A stretch of 64,000 nucleotides of DNA from contig NZ_LZSQ01000086.1 in the NCBI RefSeq assembly GCF_001665535.1, forward strand, positions 30,573 through 94,572. Direction: 5' to 3'. The stretch comes from Mycobacterium sp. 852002-51961_SCH5331710 (GTDB lineage: Bacteria > Actinomycetota > Actinomycetes > Mycobacteriales > Mycobacteriaceae). The notes beneath the pieces were generated by a model. That model was not told where the DNA came from and did no database searches. It saw only the letters and a list, made by a program, of their open reading frames with translations. The translations under genes were made by a program, and so were the position numbers. Numbering within the stretch: the stretch's first letter is position 1; each line of letters begins with the position of its first letter. Positions 46,633 through 54,131 of the stretch are shown here, one piece after another.

Positions 46633-46647
46633 GTTTATCGGATAAAC
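46633..46647. promoter_or_regulatory. Perfect palindrome in a divergent promoter
   Basis: GTTTATC-G-GATAAAC, 7-bp arms around one base, in the 123 bp between the PAS-ANTAR and nuclease starts. It is AT-rich in a GC-rich context, as many operators are. The binding protein is unknown. Confidence 0.45.
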
Positions 46648-46686
46648 ACCGGCGCCGCCTGTGGGCTGCGTGTCGGGGTCGAAACT

Positions 46687-46692
46687 TAGGAT
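46687..46692 (+). promoter_or_regulatory. -10 box of a leaderless promoter for the nuclease gene
   Basis: TAGGAT followed by 7 nt and GTG 46700. This supports GTG 46700 over the earlier in-frame GTG 46661. Confidence 0.5.
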
Positions 46693-46699
46693 CCGTCGG

Positions 46700-47263
46700 G
46701 TGACCGTGAAGGTGTACCTGGCCGCCGCCGCGGCGGCGGGGGTGGCGGCATGGCTTCTCGGGGCCGCTGTTCAGGTCAGCGTCGCGATCGGTCTCGTTGC
46801 GCCGCTGTTGCTGGCCGCCGCCCCACGCTTTCTCGCCGGTGCGCTCGCCGGGGTCACCACCGCCGCCGCGCGCGAGGATCCCACCACGGCGATGTCCGGT
46901 CCCGAGTTCGAGGATTACGTGGCGCGAGTGGCGCGGTCCTGCGGTGCTCCGGTGATCATGACGGCGATGACCGGCGACTGGGGAGTCGACATCATCGTCG
47001 GCAAGCGACCGAATCGTGTTGCCATTCAGTGCAAGCGACAGTCGCGGCCGGTCGGGGCCGGTGCCGTACAGGAAGTCGTGGCGGGCGCGCCGATGCAGGA
47101 CTGCGCTCAGACGATGGTGGTGACGAATCACGAGTTCACCGCTGCCGCACGCAAACTCGCCGAGCTTCACGGCTGCGTGCTTGTCGGCGGCGCCGACCTG
47201 CCACGCTTGCGCGCGACGATCCGGCGGCTGCTGGAGCCGTCGGCGCCGACCCAAATCACCTGA
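46700..47263 (+). CDS. Membrane-anchored Mrr-like restriction endonuclease
   Basis: A 187-residue protein. Two hydrophobic helices at the N-terminus (residues about 3-20 and 22-50) are followed by an Mrr-type nuclease fold: SGPEFEDYVARVARSCGA, GDWGVDIIVGKRPNRVAIQCKRQ with the D...QxK catalytic pattern, and VVTNHEFTAAARKLAELHGC. Mrr enzymes cut modified DNA; membrane-anchored versions are widespread and little studied. There is no methylase nearby. It is convergent with lat and overlaps it by 8 bp. Confidence 0.82.
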   Translation: MTVKVYLAAAAAAGVAAWLLGAAVQVSVAIGLVAPLLLAAAPRFLAGALAGVTTAAAREDPTTAMSGPEFEDYVARVARSCGAPVIMTAMTGDWGVDIIVGKRPNRVAIQCKRQSRPVGAGAVQEVVAGAPMQDCAQTMVVTNHEFTAAARKLAELHGCVLVGGADLPRLRATIRRLLEPSAPTQIT

Positions 47264-48629
47264 GCGCGTCGCGCACGGCCGCGCGGGTTTCGTCGATGGC
47301 CGCGTCGATGTCCTCCCGCGACACCGTCAACGCGGGCCGGAATCGCACGCTGCTCGCTCCGCTCGGGAGCAGGATCACGCGCCGCTCCCACAGCCTGCGA
47401 ATCAACTCATCACGCAGCGCCGGGGTGGGCAGGCTGAACGCGCACATCAGTCCCCGGCCCCGTACGTCGAGCACGACGCCGGGGAACTCCGCCGACAGCG
47501 CCTCGAGGCGGCGCAACAGGTAGCGGCCGATCTCGGCCGCCCGACCCACCAGACCGTCGGCCTCGATCACCTCGAGAATGCGGCGGGCTCGCACCATGTC
47601 GGTGAGGTTGCCGCCCCACGTCGAGTTCAGCCGCGAGCTCACGGTGAAGACGTTGTCGGGCACGACGTCGACGCGGCGGCCGGCCATGATGCCGCAGACC
47701 TGGGTCTTCTTGCCGAAGGCGACCACGTCGGGGGTCACGCCGAGCTGTTGGTAGGCCCATGTCGTCCCCGTCAGCCCGCAGCCCGTCTGCACCTCGTCGA
47801 AGATCAACAGCGCGTCGAACTCGTCGCACAGGTCGCGCATCGCCGCGAAGAACTGCGGTCGGAAGTGCCGGTCACCCCCCTCGCCCTGGATCGGTTCTGC
47901 GATGAAGCATGCGATGTCGTGCCGGTGGGCCTCGAACGCGGCGCGGGCCTGACGTAGGGAGTCCGCCTCAATCGCGTCCATATCGGCACCCGGGCGCAGA
48001 TACGGCGCATCGATGCGCGGCCAGTCGAACTTCGGGAATCTGGCCACCTTGTTCGGATCGGTGTTGGTCAGCGACAACGTGTAGCCGCTGCGGCCGTGGA
48101 ACGCGCCGCGCAGGTGCAGAACCTTGCTGCCCAGTGCGGGATCTCGCCCGTCGGCCTCGTTGAGTCGGCTCTTCCAGTCGAACGCCACCTTCAGCGCGTT
48201 CTCCACCGCGAGCGCCCCGCCGTCGACGAAGAACAGGTGCGGCAACGCCGGATCCCCGAGCACGCGCACGAACGTGTCGACGAACCGCGCCATCGGCACC
48301 GTGTACACGTCGGAGTTGCTCGGCTTGTTGACGGCGGCCGCCGTGAGTTCGGCGCGGAACGCGTCGTCGTCGGCCAGCGCCGGGTGGTTCATCCCCAGCG
48401 CGGACGAGGCGAAGAACGTGAACATGTCCAGGAAGCGTTCGCCTTCCCCATCAGCACAGCGGGCGTCCACCAGATACGAACCCGACGACCGCCGCATGTC
48501 GAGGACCAGATCCATGCCGTCGGCCAGGATGCTGCGCGACAGCACGGCGTGGACATCATCCGGTCCGACCTCGGGCTCGACGGCTCCGGTCGGGGACGCG
48601 GAGCCGGCCCGCAGCAATAGATCGGTCAT
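47256..48629 (-). CDS. lat: L-lysine 6-transaminase
   Basis: A 457-residue PLP aminotransferase that moves the epsilon-amino group of lysine to 2-oxoglutarate, giving 2-aminoadipate semialdehyde. Motifs: FFASSALGMNHPAL, FVDGGALAVENALKVAFDWK, LRGAFHGRSGYTLSLTNTDP, FDEVQTGCGLTG, and the PLP-lysine segment VVAFGKKTQVCGIM. Its M. tuberculosis homologue Rv3290c is strongly induced in starvation. The gene follows lrpA, a likely regulator, and its product is passed to Pcd. Confidence 0.94.
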   Translation of the reverse strand: MTDLLLRAGSASPTGAVEPEVGPDDVHAVLSRSILADGMDLVLDMRRSSGSYLVDARCADGEGERFLDMFTFFASSALGMNHPALADDDAFRAELTAAAVNKPSNSDVYTVPMARFVDTFVRVLGDPALPHLFFVDGGALAVENALKVAFDWKSRLNEADGRDPALGSKVLHLRGAFHGRSGYTLSLTNTDPNKVARFPKFDWPRIDAPYLRPGADMDAIEADSLRQARAAFEAHRHDIACFIAEPIQGEGGDRHFRPQFFAAMRDLCDEFDALLIFDEVQTGCGLTGTTWAYQQLGVTPDVVAFGKKTQVCGIMAGRRVDVVPDNVFTVSSRLNSTWGGNLTDMVRARRILEVIEADGLVGRAAEIGRYLLRRLEALSAEFPGVVLDVRGRGLMCAFSLPTPALRDELIRRLWERRVILLPSGASSVRFRPALTVSREDIDAAIDETRAAVRDALR

Positions 48630-48651
48630 GCCGCCAGGTTACCAGAATTTA

Positions 48652-48677
48652 TCCGGCTCAATTAGTCTACAACCGGA
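48652..48677. promoter_or_regulatory. Inverted repeat in the lrpA-lat gap
   Basis: TCCGG (48652-48656) and CCGGA (48673-48677) flank an AT-rich 16-bp centre, just before the lat ATG. The gap is the likely site of the lat promoter and LrpA binding. Confidence 0.3.
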
Positions 48678-48681
48678 ATAG

Positions 48682-49161
48682 TTACGGCACGAAGTCGCGA
48701 CGCTCGTAAAAAGTCTGTAGGATGATCGTGCTTCGGGTCCGAACGTTGGCCGCGGTGCGAATCTGCTGCAACAGGTCCTCGAGCGCCCGCGCCGACTCGA
48801 CGCGGACCAACAGGACGTAGCTCTCGTCCCCGGCCACCGAATGACAGGACTCGATGGCCTCGATGTGTTGCAGGCGCGCGGGCGCGTCGTCGGGTTGCGA
48901 GGGATCGAGAGGAGTGATCGCCACGAACGCCGACAGCATCTTGCCGACCGCTTCGGGGTTGATCCGGGCCGAGTATCCGGTCACCACGCCGCGCGCCTCG
49001 AGCCGCCGCACCCGCGATTGGACCGCCGAGACCGACAGTCCCGCGGTCGCCGCCAAGTGCGCGAGCGTGGCGCGGCCGTCAGCGATCAGTTCACGGACCA
49101 GGATGCGATCGATCTCGTCGAGATGCGTCGCGGTGCGGGGCTGTTCGTCGGCTCCAGCCAT
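48682..49161 (-). CDS. lrpA: Lrp/AsnC-family regulator LrpA
   Basis: A 159-residue feast/famine regulator. N-terminal helix-turn-helix: LDEIDRILVRELIADGRATLAHLAATAGLSVSAVQSRVRRLEARGVVTGY; C-terminal RAM effector domain: AFVAITPLDPS, ESCHSVAGDESYVLLVRVES. Lysine or another amino acid is a likely ligand. ATG 49161 gives the usual protein length; the open frame upstream is ignored. It is divergent from hglS with 30 bp between starts and upstream of lat, so it can control both sides. Confidence 0.92.
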   Translation of the reverse strand: MAGADEQPRTATHLDEIDRILVRELIADGRATLAHLAATAGLSVSAVQSRVRRLEARGVVTGYSARINPEAVGKMLSAFVAITPLDPSQPDDAPARLQHIEAIESCHSVAGDESYVLLVRVESARALEDLLQQIRTAANVRTRSTIILQTFYERRDFVP

Positions 49162-49191
49162 GGCGGCACTGTATCCGAGGCGGTGCACGCG

Positions 49192-50424
49192 GTGACTTCG
49201 AAGAGCTTCGAACCCTGGCAGTTGCGAGCCCGGTTCGCCGCCGAACTGTCGCGGATGTACAGCGCCGAGGTGCCCGCCTACACCACGCTCGTTCAGGTCG
49301 CCTCCGAGGTGAACCAGGACTTCGCCGCCGGCGCTGCGGACGCCGAGCGTTTCGGCTCGCTCGAACGCGTCACCGCCGAGCGGCACGGTGCGATCCGGGT
49401 GGGCAGCGCCGCCGAACTCGCCGACGTCGCCGACCTGTTCGCGGCGTTCGGCATGTACCCGGTCGGCTTCTATGATCTGCGTGCGGCGGCGGCGCCGATT
49501 CCGGTGGTGTCGACGGCGTTTCGCCCGATCGATCCGGATGAGTTGGCCCGCAATCCGTTTCGGGTGTTCACGTCGATGCTCGCCACCGCCGACGCCCGCT
49601 TCTTTCCCGCCGAGCTACGCGGTCGGGTCGAGCAGTTCGTGGCCCGCCGGCAGCTGTTCGACCCTGCGCTGATCACCGAGGCCAGGCGCATCGTCGCCAC
49701 GGGCGTGGTCGACGAGGACCGGGGTGAAAGGTTCGTCGCCGCCGCGGTGGCCGCGTTCGCCTTGTCGCGCGCACCCATCGACCGCGGATGGTACGAGGAA
49801 CTCAGCAGGGTCTCCGCCGTGGCGGCCGACATCGCGGGCGTCACCACCACCCACATCAACCACCTCACGCCGCGGGTGCTCGACATCGACGAGTTGTATC
49901 GCCGGATGACGGATCGCGGTATCACGATGATCGACGCGATCCAGGGCCCACCGCGCGTCGACGGACCACCGGTGCTGTTGCGTCAGACGTCTTTTCGCGC
50001 GCTCGCCGAGCAGCGGCGCTTCCGCGAGCCGGACGGCTCGGTGTCGGAGGGCGCGCTGCGGGTGCGCTTCGGCGAGGTCGAGGCCCGCGGGGTGGCGTTG
50101 ACGCCCCGAGGCCGCGAACGCTACGACGCCGCGATGGCCGCACCGGATCCGGCCGCCGTCTGGCCTCAGTACTTCCCGGCCGACGACGAAGAGCTGGCCG
50201 CATCAGGGCTGGCCTACTACCGCGGCGGCGACCCGTCGAAACCGGTTGTCTACGAGGATTTCCTGCCCGCCTCGGCGGCGGGCATCTTCCGCTCGAACCT
50301 CGACGACGACGCACGGGCCGACGAATCCGTCGCTGGGTTCGACTACAGCACGGCTTGGTTGTCCGACCGGATCGGCCGCCCCGTCCACGACCCTTACGAG
50401 CTCTACGAGAAAGCAGCACAATGA
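49192..50424 (+). CDS. DUF1338/HglS-like 2-oxoadipate dioxygenase/decarboxylase
   Basis: A 410-residue protein of the DUF1338 family. A Pseudomonas putida member, HglS, is an Fe(II) enzyme that turns 2-oxoadipate into D-2-hydroxyglutarate in lysine breakdown. Residues expected for the metal site are visible: His in TAERHGAIRVG, His in TTHINHLTPRVLDID, and a Glu in RVRFGEVEARGVALTP. It lies between lat/lrpA and pcd, exactly where a lysine catabolic step would fit. GTG 49192 is used; GTG 49183 is also in frame. It is coupled to pcd by ATGA. Confidence 0.85.
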   Translation: MTSKSFEPWQLRARFAAELSRMYSAEVPAYTTLVQVASEVNQDFAAGAADAERFGSLERVTAERHGAIRVGSAAELADVADLFAAFGMYPVGFYDLRAAAAPIPVVSTAFRPIDPDELARNPFRVFTSMLATADARFFPAELRGRVEQFVARRQLFDPALITEARRIVATGVVDEDRGERFVAAAVAAFALSRAPIDRGWYEELSRVSAVAADIAGVTTTHINHLTPRVLDIDELYRRMTDRGITMIDAIQGPPRVDGPPVLLRQTSFRALAEQRRFREPDGSVSEGALRVRFGEVEARGVALTPRGRERYDAAMAAPDPAAVWPQYFPADDEELAASGLAYYRGGDPSKPVVYEDFLPASAAGIFRSNLDDDARADESVAGFDYSTAWLSDRIGRPVHDPYELYEKAAQ

Positions 50425-51965
50425 CGACCATGGCGACAGCGACACTCCCCTCCGTCGAGATGCTGCGCACGCGCGCACTCGACGCACTCCACGCCGTCGG
50501 CTTCAACGGTGACCTCGGCGCCCCCGGGGAGCACGGATTGCAGGCCAGCACACCGATCACCGGTGAGGTGCTGTTCACCGTTCCGGAGACGACGGCCGAG
50601 AACGCCGACCGCGCGATCGGCGAAGCGGCTGAAGCGTTCACGACGTGGCGCACCACGCCGGCGCCGGTCCGTGGCGCGCTGGTGGGGCGGTTGGGTGAGC
50701 TGCTGTCCGCCCACAAGGCCGACGTCGCGGCCCTGGTGACGCTGGAAGCCGGAAAGATCACGTCCGAGGCCCTCGGTGAGGTGCAGGAGATGATCGACGT
50801 CTGCCAGTTCGCCGTCGGGCTCTCGCGTCAGCTCTACGGCCGCACGATCGCCTCCGAGCGCCCCGGTCATCGGCTGATGGAGACCTGGCATCCGCTCGGC
50901 GTGGTCGGCGTGATCACCGCATTCAACTTCCCCGTCGCGGTGTGGGCCTGGAACGCGGCGGTGGCGTTGGTGTGCGGCGACACCGTGGTGTGGAAGCCGT
51001 CGGAGCTGACCCCGCTGACGGCGCTGGCGTGTCAGGCATTGATCGACCGCGCGGCCCGCGAAGTCGGGGCCCCACCCGAGGTGAGCCGATTGATCCATGG
51101 CGGCCGCGAGATCGGCGAACGCCTCGTCGACGATCCGCGGGTCGCCTTGCTCAGCGCGACGGGTTCGGTGCGGATGGGCCGGCAGGTCGGCCCGCGGGTG
51201 GCCCAGCGGTTCGGCAAGGTTCTGCTCGAGCTCGGCGGCAACAACGCCGCGATCGTGACGCCGTCCGCGGATCTCGAACTGGCGGTGCGCGCCATCGTGT
51301 TCAGCGCCGCGGGCACGGCGGGTCAGCGGTGCACGACGCTGCGCAGGCTGATCGTCCACTCCTCCATCGCCGACGACGTGGTCCAGCGGATCACCGCCGC
51401 GTACCGGCAACTCCCCGTTGGCGACCCGTCAATCGACGGCACGCTCGTCGGCCCGCTGATCCACGAGACGGCCTATCGAGACATGGTGCGCGCGTTGGAG
51501 CTCGCCCTTGCCGACGGCGGTGAGGTCATCGGCGGCCAGCGCAACGACGTCGGCGACGAGAGCGCCTACTACGTCGCACCGGCGGTGGTGCGCATGCCCG
51601 CCCAGACCGAGGTTGTGCATGCCGAGACGTTCGCCCCGATCCTCTACGTGATGACATACGACACCCTCGATGAGGCTATTGCGATGAACAACGCCGTGCC
51701 GCAGGGTCTTTCATCATCGATCTTCACCCTCGACATGCGCGAGGCCGAGCGATTCCTGGCCGCCGACGGCTCGGACTGCGGGATCACCAACGTCAACATC
51801 GGCACCTCGGGCGCCGAGATCGGAGGCGCTTTCGGCGGCGAGAAGCAGACAGGCGGCGGCCGCGAGTCGGGGTCGGATTCGTGGAAGGCCTACATGCGCC
51901 GGGCCACCAATACCGTCAACTACTCGACCGAACTACCGCTGGCACAGGGCGTGCACTTCGGTTAG
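50421..51965 (+). CDS. pcd: 2-Aminoadipate semialdehyde (piperideine-6-carboxylate) dehydrogenase
   Basis: A 514-residue aldehyde dehydrogenase of the ALDH7 type. NAD-binding FNFPVAVWAWNAAVALVCGDTVVWKPSELTPL, the general-base region LLELGGNNAAIVTP, and the nucleophile Cys in GTAGQRCTTLRRL are present. It oxidises the semialdehyde made by Lat to 2-aminoadipate. The start overlaps the stop of hglS, making one unit for lysine catabolism. Matches Rv3293. Confidence 0.92.
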   Translation: MTTMATATLPSVEMLRTRALDALHAVGFNGDLGAPGEHGLQASTPITGEVLFTVPETTAENADRAIGEAAEAFTTWRTTPAPVRGALVGRLGELLSAHKADVAALVTLEAGKITSEALGEVQEMIDVCQFAVGLSRQLYGRTIASERPGHRLMETWHPLGVVGVITAFNFPVAVWAWNAAVALVCGDTVVWKPSELTPLTALACQALIDRAAREVGAPPEVSRLIHGGREIGERLVDDPRVALLSATGSVRMGRQVGPRVAQRFGKVLLELGGNNAAIVTPSADLELAVRAIVFSAAGTAGQRCTTLRRLIVHSSIADDVVQRITAAYRQLPVGDPSIDGTLVGPLIHETAYRDMVRALELALADGGEVIGGQRNDVGDESAYYVAPAVVRMPAQTEVVHAETFAPILYVMTYDTLDEAIAMNNAVPQGLSSSIFTLDMREAERFLAADGSDCGITNVNIGTSGAEIGGAFGGEKQTGGGRESGSDSWKAYMRRATNTVNYSTELPLAQGVHFG

Positions 51966-52399
51966 GTCGTCTCCAGCGCCTTGGCGCAGCCGTCGAGGAT
52001 GGCGCGGAAGTTCCACCGGAGCAGCCGCGAACTCACCGGTTCGAAGGCCTTTCCGCCGGACCAGAGCGGATGGGTGTATCTCGTCACCCATTCGACGTGG
52101 GTACCGGTGTCCGCGGGAGTGAACGTCAGCGTCCCGCCGTCGTGCACGAAACCCGGAACCGAGCGCAGGATGAGATAGGAGTAGCTGCGCGGCGGGTCGT
52201 AGGTCGTGTACTCCTCTTCGAACCACATGCCGGCACCGGTCACGGTCCGCACCGCGCCTGCCTTCAGCTCCGACGATCCCTTCGCCAGCCTGGCGCCCAG
52301 GACGAGCGGCGCCGCCGTGAGGCCTTTCGGGTCGGCGAGCCAGTCGAATACACGCTCGGGTGCCGCGGCGATGGTGCGCTCGACGCGCAACTCGATCAT
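51962..52399 (-). CDS. SRPBCC (START-like) family protein
   Basis: A 145-residue protein with the typical polyketide-cyclase/START fold start IELRVERTIAAAPERVFDWLADPKGL and a long C-terminal helix. Such folds hold hydrophobic ligands. No specific role can be inferred. Its stop overlaps the pcd stop by four bases, so the two genes are convergent. Confidence 0.8.
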   Translation of the reverse strand: MIELRVERTIAAAPERVFDWLADPKGLTAAPLVLGARLAKGSSELKAGAVRTVTGAGMWFEEEYTTYDPPRSYSYLILRSVPGFVHDGGTLTFTPADTGTHVEWVTRYTHPLWSGGKAFEPVSSRLLRWNFRAILDGCAKALETT

Positions 52400-52421
52400 C
52401 GCGCCATTGTAGGAGTTCGGT

Positions 52422-53261
52422 CTACAGGATCGGCCTGCCGCCGGTCACCGCGATCCGCGCACCCGTCACGTAACTCGCCTCGTCCGATGCGAGCATCACG
52501 TAGACCGGCGCCAATTCGACCGGCTGACCCGCACGGCCCAGCGGCGTGTTCTCGCCGAACTGCTTGACCTTCTCCGGCGGCATCGTCGAGGGGATCAACG
52601 GGGTCCAGATCGGGCCAGGCGCCACACTGTTGGCACGGATGCCCTTCTCCCCCAGCATCTCCGACAGACTTGCCGAGAAGTTGGCGATGGCGGCCTTGGT
52701 CGCCGCATAGGGTGCCAGCTTCGGATTCGGCATGTCGGAGTTCACCGACGAGCTGCCGATGATCGAGGCGCCGGGACCCATGTGCGGCAGCGCGGCCTTC
52801 ACGAGGTAGAAGTACGCGCCGATGTTGAGCCGGAACGTGTAATCCCATTCCACGTCGCTGATCTCGTCGAGGGTGTCGTGCGTCATCTGGTAGGCGGCGT
52901 TGTTGACGAGCACATCGATACCGCCGAACTCCGCGGCGGCGCGGTCGACGACGGCGCGGCAGTGCGCCGGGTCCGACAGATCACCCGCCACGAGTACGCA
53001 TTTGCGCCCGGCGTCCTCGACGTACTTCTGCACCTCTTTGGCGTCGCCGTCCTCGTTCAGGTATGCGATCAGCACGTCGGCACCCTCGCGCGCGTAGGCG
53101 ATCGCGACCGCGCGGCCGATGCCGCTGTCGCCGCCGGTGATGATCGCGCGCTTGCCGGTCAGCCGGCCCGATCCGCGGTAGCTCGTCTCACCGCAGTCGG
53201 GAGCGGGGGTCATCTCGCTCTGCACGCCGGGCGGTGACTGCTGTTGTTCGGGGAAACTCAT
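52422..53261 (-). CDS. SDR-family oxidoreductase, general stress type
   Basis: A 279-residue classical SDR similar in layout to Bacillus general stress protein 39: a Pro/Gln-rich start (FPEQQQSPPGVQSEMTPAPDCGETSYRGSGRLTGK), then IITGGDSGIGRAVAIAYAREGADV, VLVNNAAYQ, and the catalytic S-x-YAATK (GSSSVNSDM, APYAATKAAIANFS). The substrate is unknown. ATG 53261 is chosen; the frame is open far upstream, but that stretch is antisense to TetR and lhr. A weak SigF-like promoter (53300-53325) lies upstream. Confidence 0.85.
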   Translation of the reverse strand: MSFPEQQQSPPGVQSEMTPAPDCGETSYRGSGRLTGKRAIITGGDSGIGRAVAIAYAREGADVLIAYLNEDGDAKEVQKYVEDAGRKCVLVAGDLSDPAHCRAVVDRAAAEFGGIDVLVNNAAYQMTHDTLDEISDVEWDYTFRLNIGAYFYLVKAALPHMGPGASIIGSSSVNSDMPNPKLAPYAATKAAIANFSASLSEMLGEKGIRANSVAPGPIWTPLIPSTMPPEKVKQFGENTPLGRAGQPVELAPVYVMLASDEASYVTGARIAVTGGRPIL

Positions 53262-53293
53262 CGATCGCCTCTCGTTCCGATGTCTGTTCTTGC

Positions 53294-53308
53294 GCGGGGT
53301 TACCCCGC
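53294..53308. promoter_or_regulatory. Palindrome between the SDR and TetR genes
   Basis: GCGGGGT-T-ACCCCGC, perfect 7-bp arms, 33 bp from the SDR start and 59 bp from the TetR start. It is a good operator candidate for the TetR protein. Read on the minus strand, part of it (GGGTAA) with GGAGT 15 nt away also loosely resembles a SigF promoter. Confidence 0.45.
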
Positions 53309-53354
53309 AGCGGTCGGAATACTCCGGACGCAGCGCTGTTTGACATGTGTTCAC

Positions 53355-53360
53355 TACGAT
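53355..53360 (+). promoter_or_regulatory. -10 box of a leaderless promoter for the TetR gene
   Basis: TACGAT followed by 6 nt and the ATG at 53367. Confidence 0.5.
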
Positions 53361-53366
53361 GGCCGC

Positions 53367-54017
53367 ATGGCCGAGCCCCGACGGCGGCTGTCGCCCGCCG
53401 ACCGACGCAGCGAACTGCTGACGCTCGGCGCCGAAGTGTTCGGGCAACGGCCCTACGACGAGGTCCGCATCGACGAGATCGCCGAGCGGGCCGGGGTGTC
53501 GCGGGCCCTGATGTATCACTACTTCCCCGACAAGCGGGCGTTCTTCGCCGCGGTGATCCGCGCCGAGGGCGAGCGGCTGTTCGAAGCGACCAACACGCCA
53601 CCCCGGCCCGACCAGAGCCTCTTCGACCAGGTGCGCGAGGGTGTGCTCGCCTATCTGCGGTACGACGACGACCATCCTCACGGCGCGTGGGCGGCCTACG
53701 TGGGGTCGGGCCGCTCCGACCCCGTGCTGCGGGGCATCGAGGACACCGACAACGACCGCCAGGCCAACCGGATCCTCAGCCGCATCCACGCCGCGCTCGG
53801 CGACGAGCTCGACTCCAAGGTCGAGCGCGACCTGCGCATCACCGTCTACGGCTGGCTCGCGTTCACCCTGGAGATGTGCAGGCAACGGTTGATGGATCCG
53901 TCGATCGACGCCGGTCAGGTCGCCGACGCGTGTGCGCACGCGCTGCTCGACGCGGTCGGCCGGGTCCCGGGCATCCCCTCCTCCCTGCGCGAAGCGGTCT
54001 CCCCTAAACGCCGCTGA
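53367..54017 (+). CDS. TetR-family regulator (Rv3295-like)
   Basis: A 216-residue regulator with an N-terminal helix-turn-helix, DRRSELLTLGAEVFGQRPYDEVRIDEIAERAGVSRALMYHYFPDKRAFFAAVI, and an all-helical ligand domain. Rv3295, also a TetR protein, lies directly before lhr in M. tuberculosis. It is divergent from the stress-type SDR and may repress it through the palindrome between them (inference). A hairpin element begins 5 bp after its stop. Confidence 0.9.
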   Translation: MAEPRRRLSPADRRSELLTLGAEVFGQRPYDEVRIDEIAERAGVSRALMYHYFPDKRAFFAAVIRAEGERLFEATNTPPRPDQSLFDQVREGVLAYLRYDDDHPHGAWAAYVGSGRSDPVLRGIEDTDNDRQANRILSRIHAALGDELDSKVERDLRITVYGWLAFTLEMCRQRLMDPSIDAGQVADACAHALLDAVGRVPGIPSSLREAVSPKRR

Positions 54018-54021
54018 CCAG

Positions 54022-54083
54022 CGCGAGCAGACGCAAAGCTGCCCAAAAATCGCCGAAAAGCGGCAGGTTTGCGTCTGCTCGCG
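54022..54083. repeat. Hairpin repeat element, copy 3 (diverged)
   Basis: Arms 54022-54043 and 54062-54083 are 22 bp with one mismatch and share the CGCGAGCAGACGCAAA start with copies 1 and 2. The 18-bp core differs from theirs and pairs poorly. Orientation is as copy 2. It lies between the TetR stop and lhr, so it may end TetR transcription. Confidence 0.85.
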
Positions 54084-54131
54084 GGGAGAAGTGGCGAAGA
54101 AGTGTCGGTGGTGGGGTGCACCATGGAGTCG

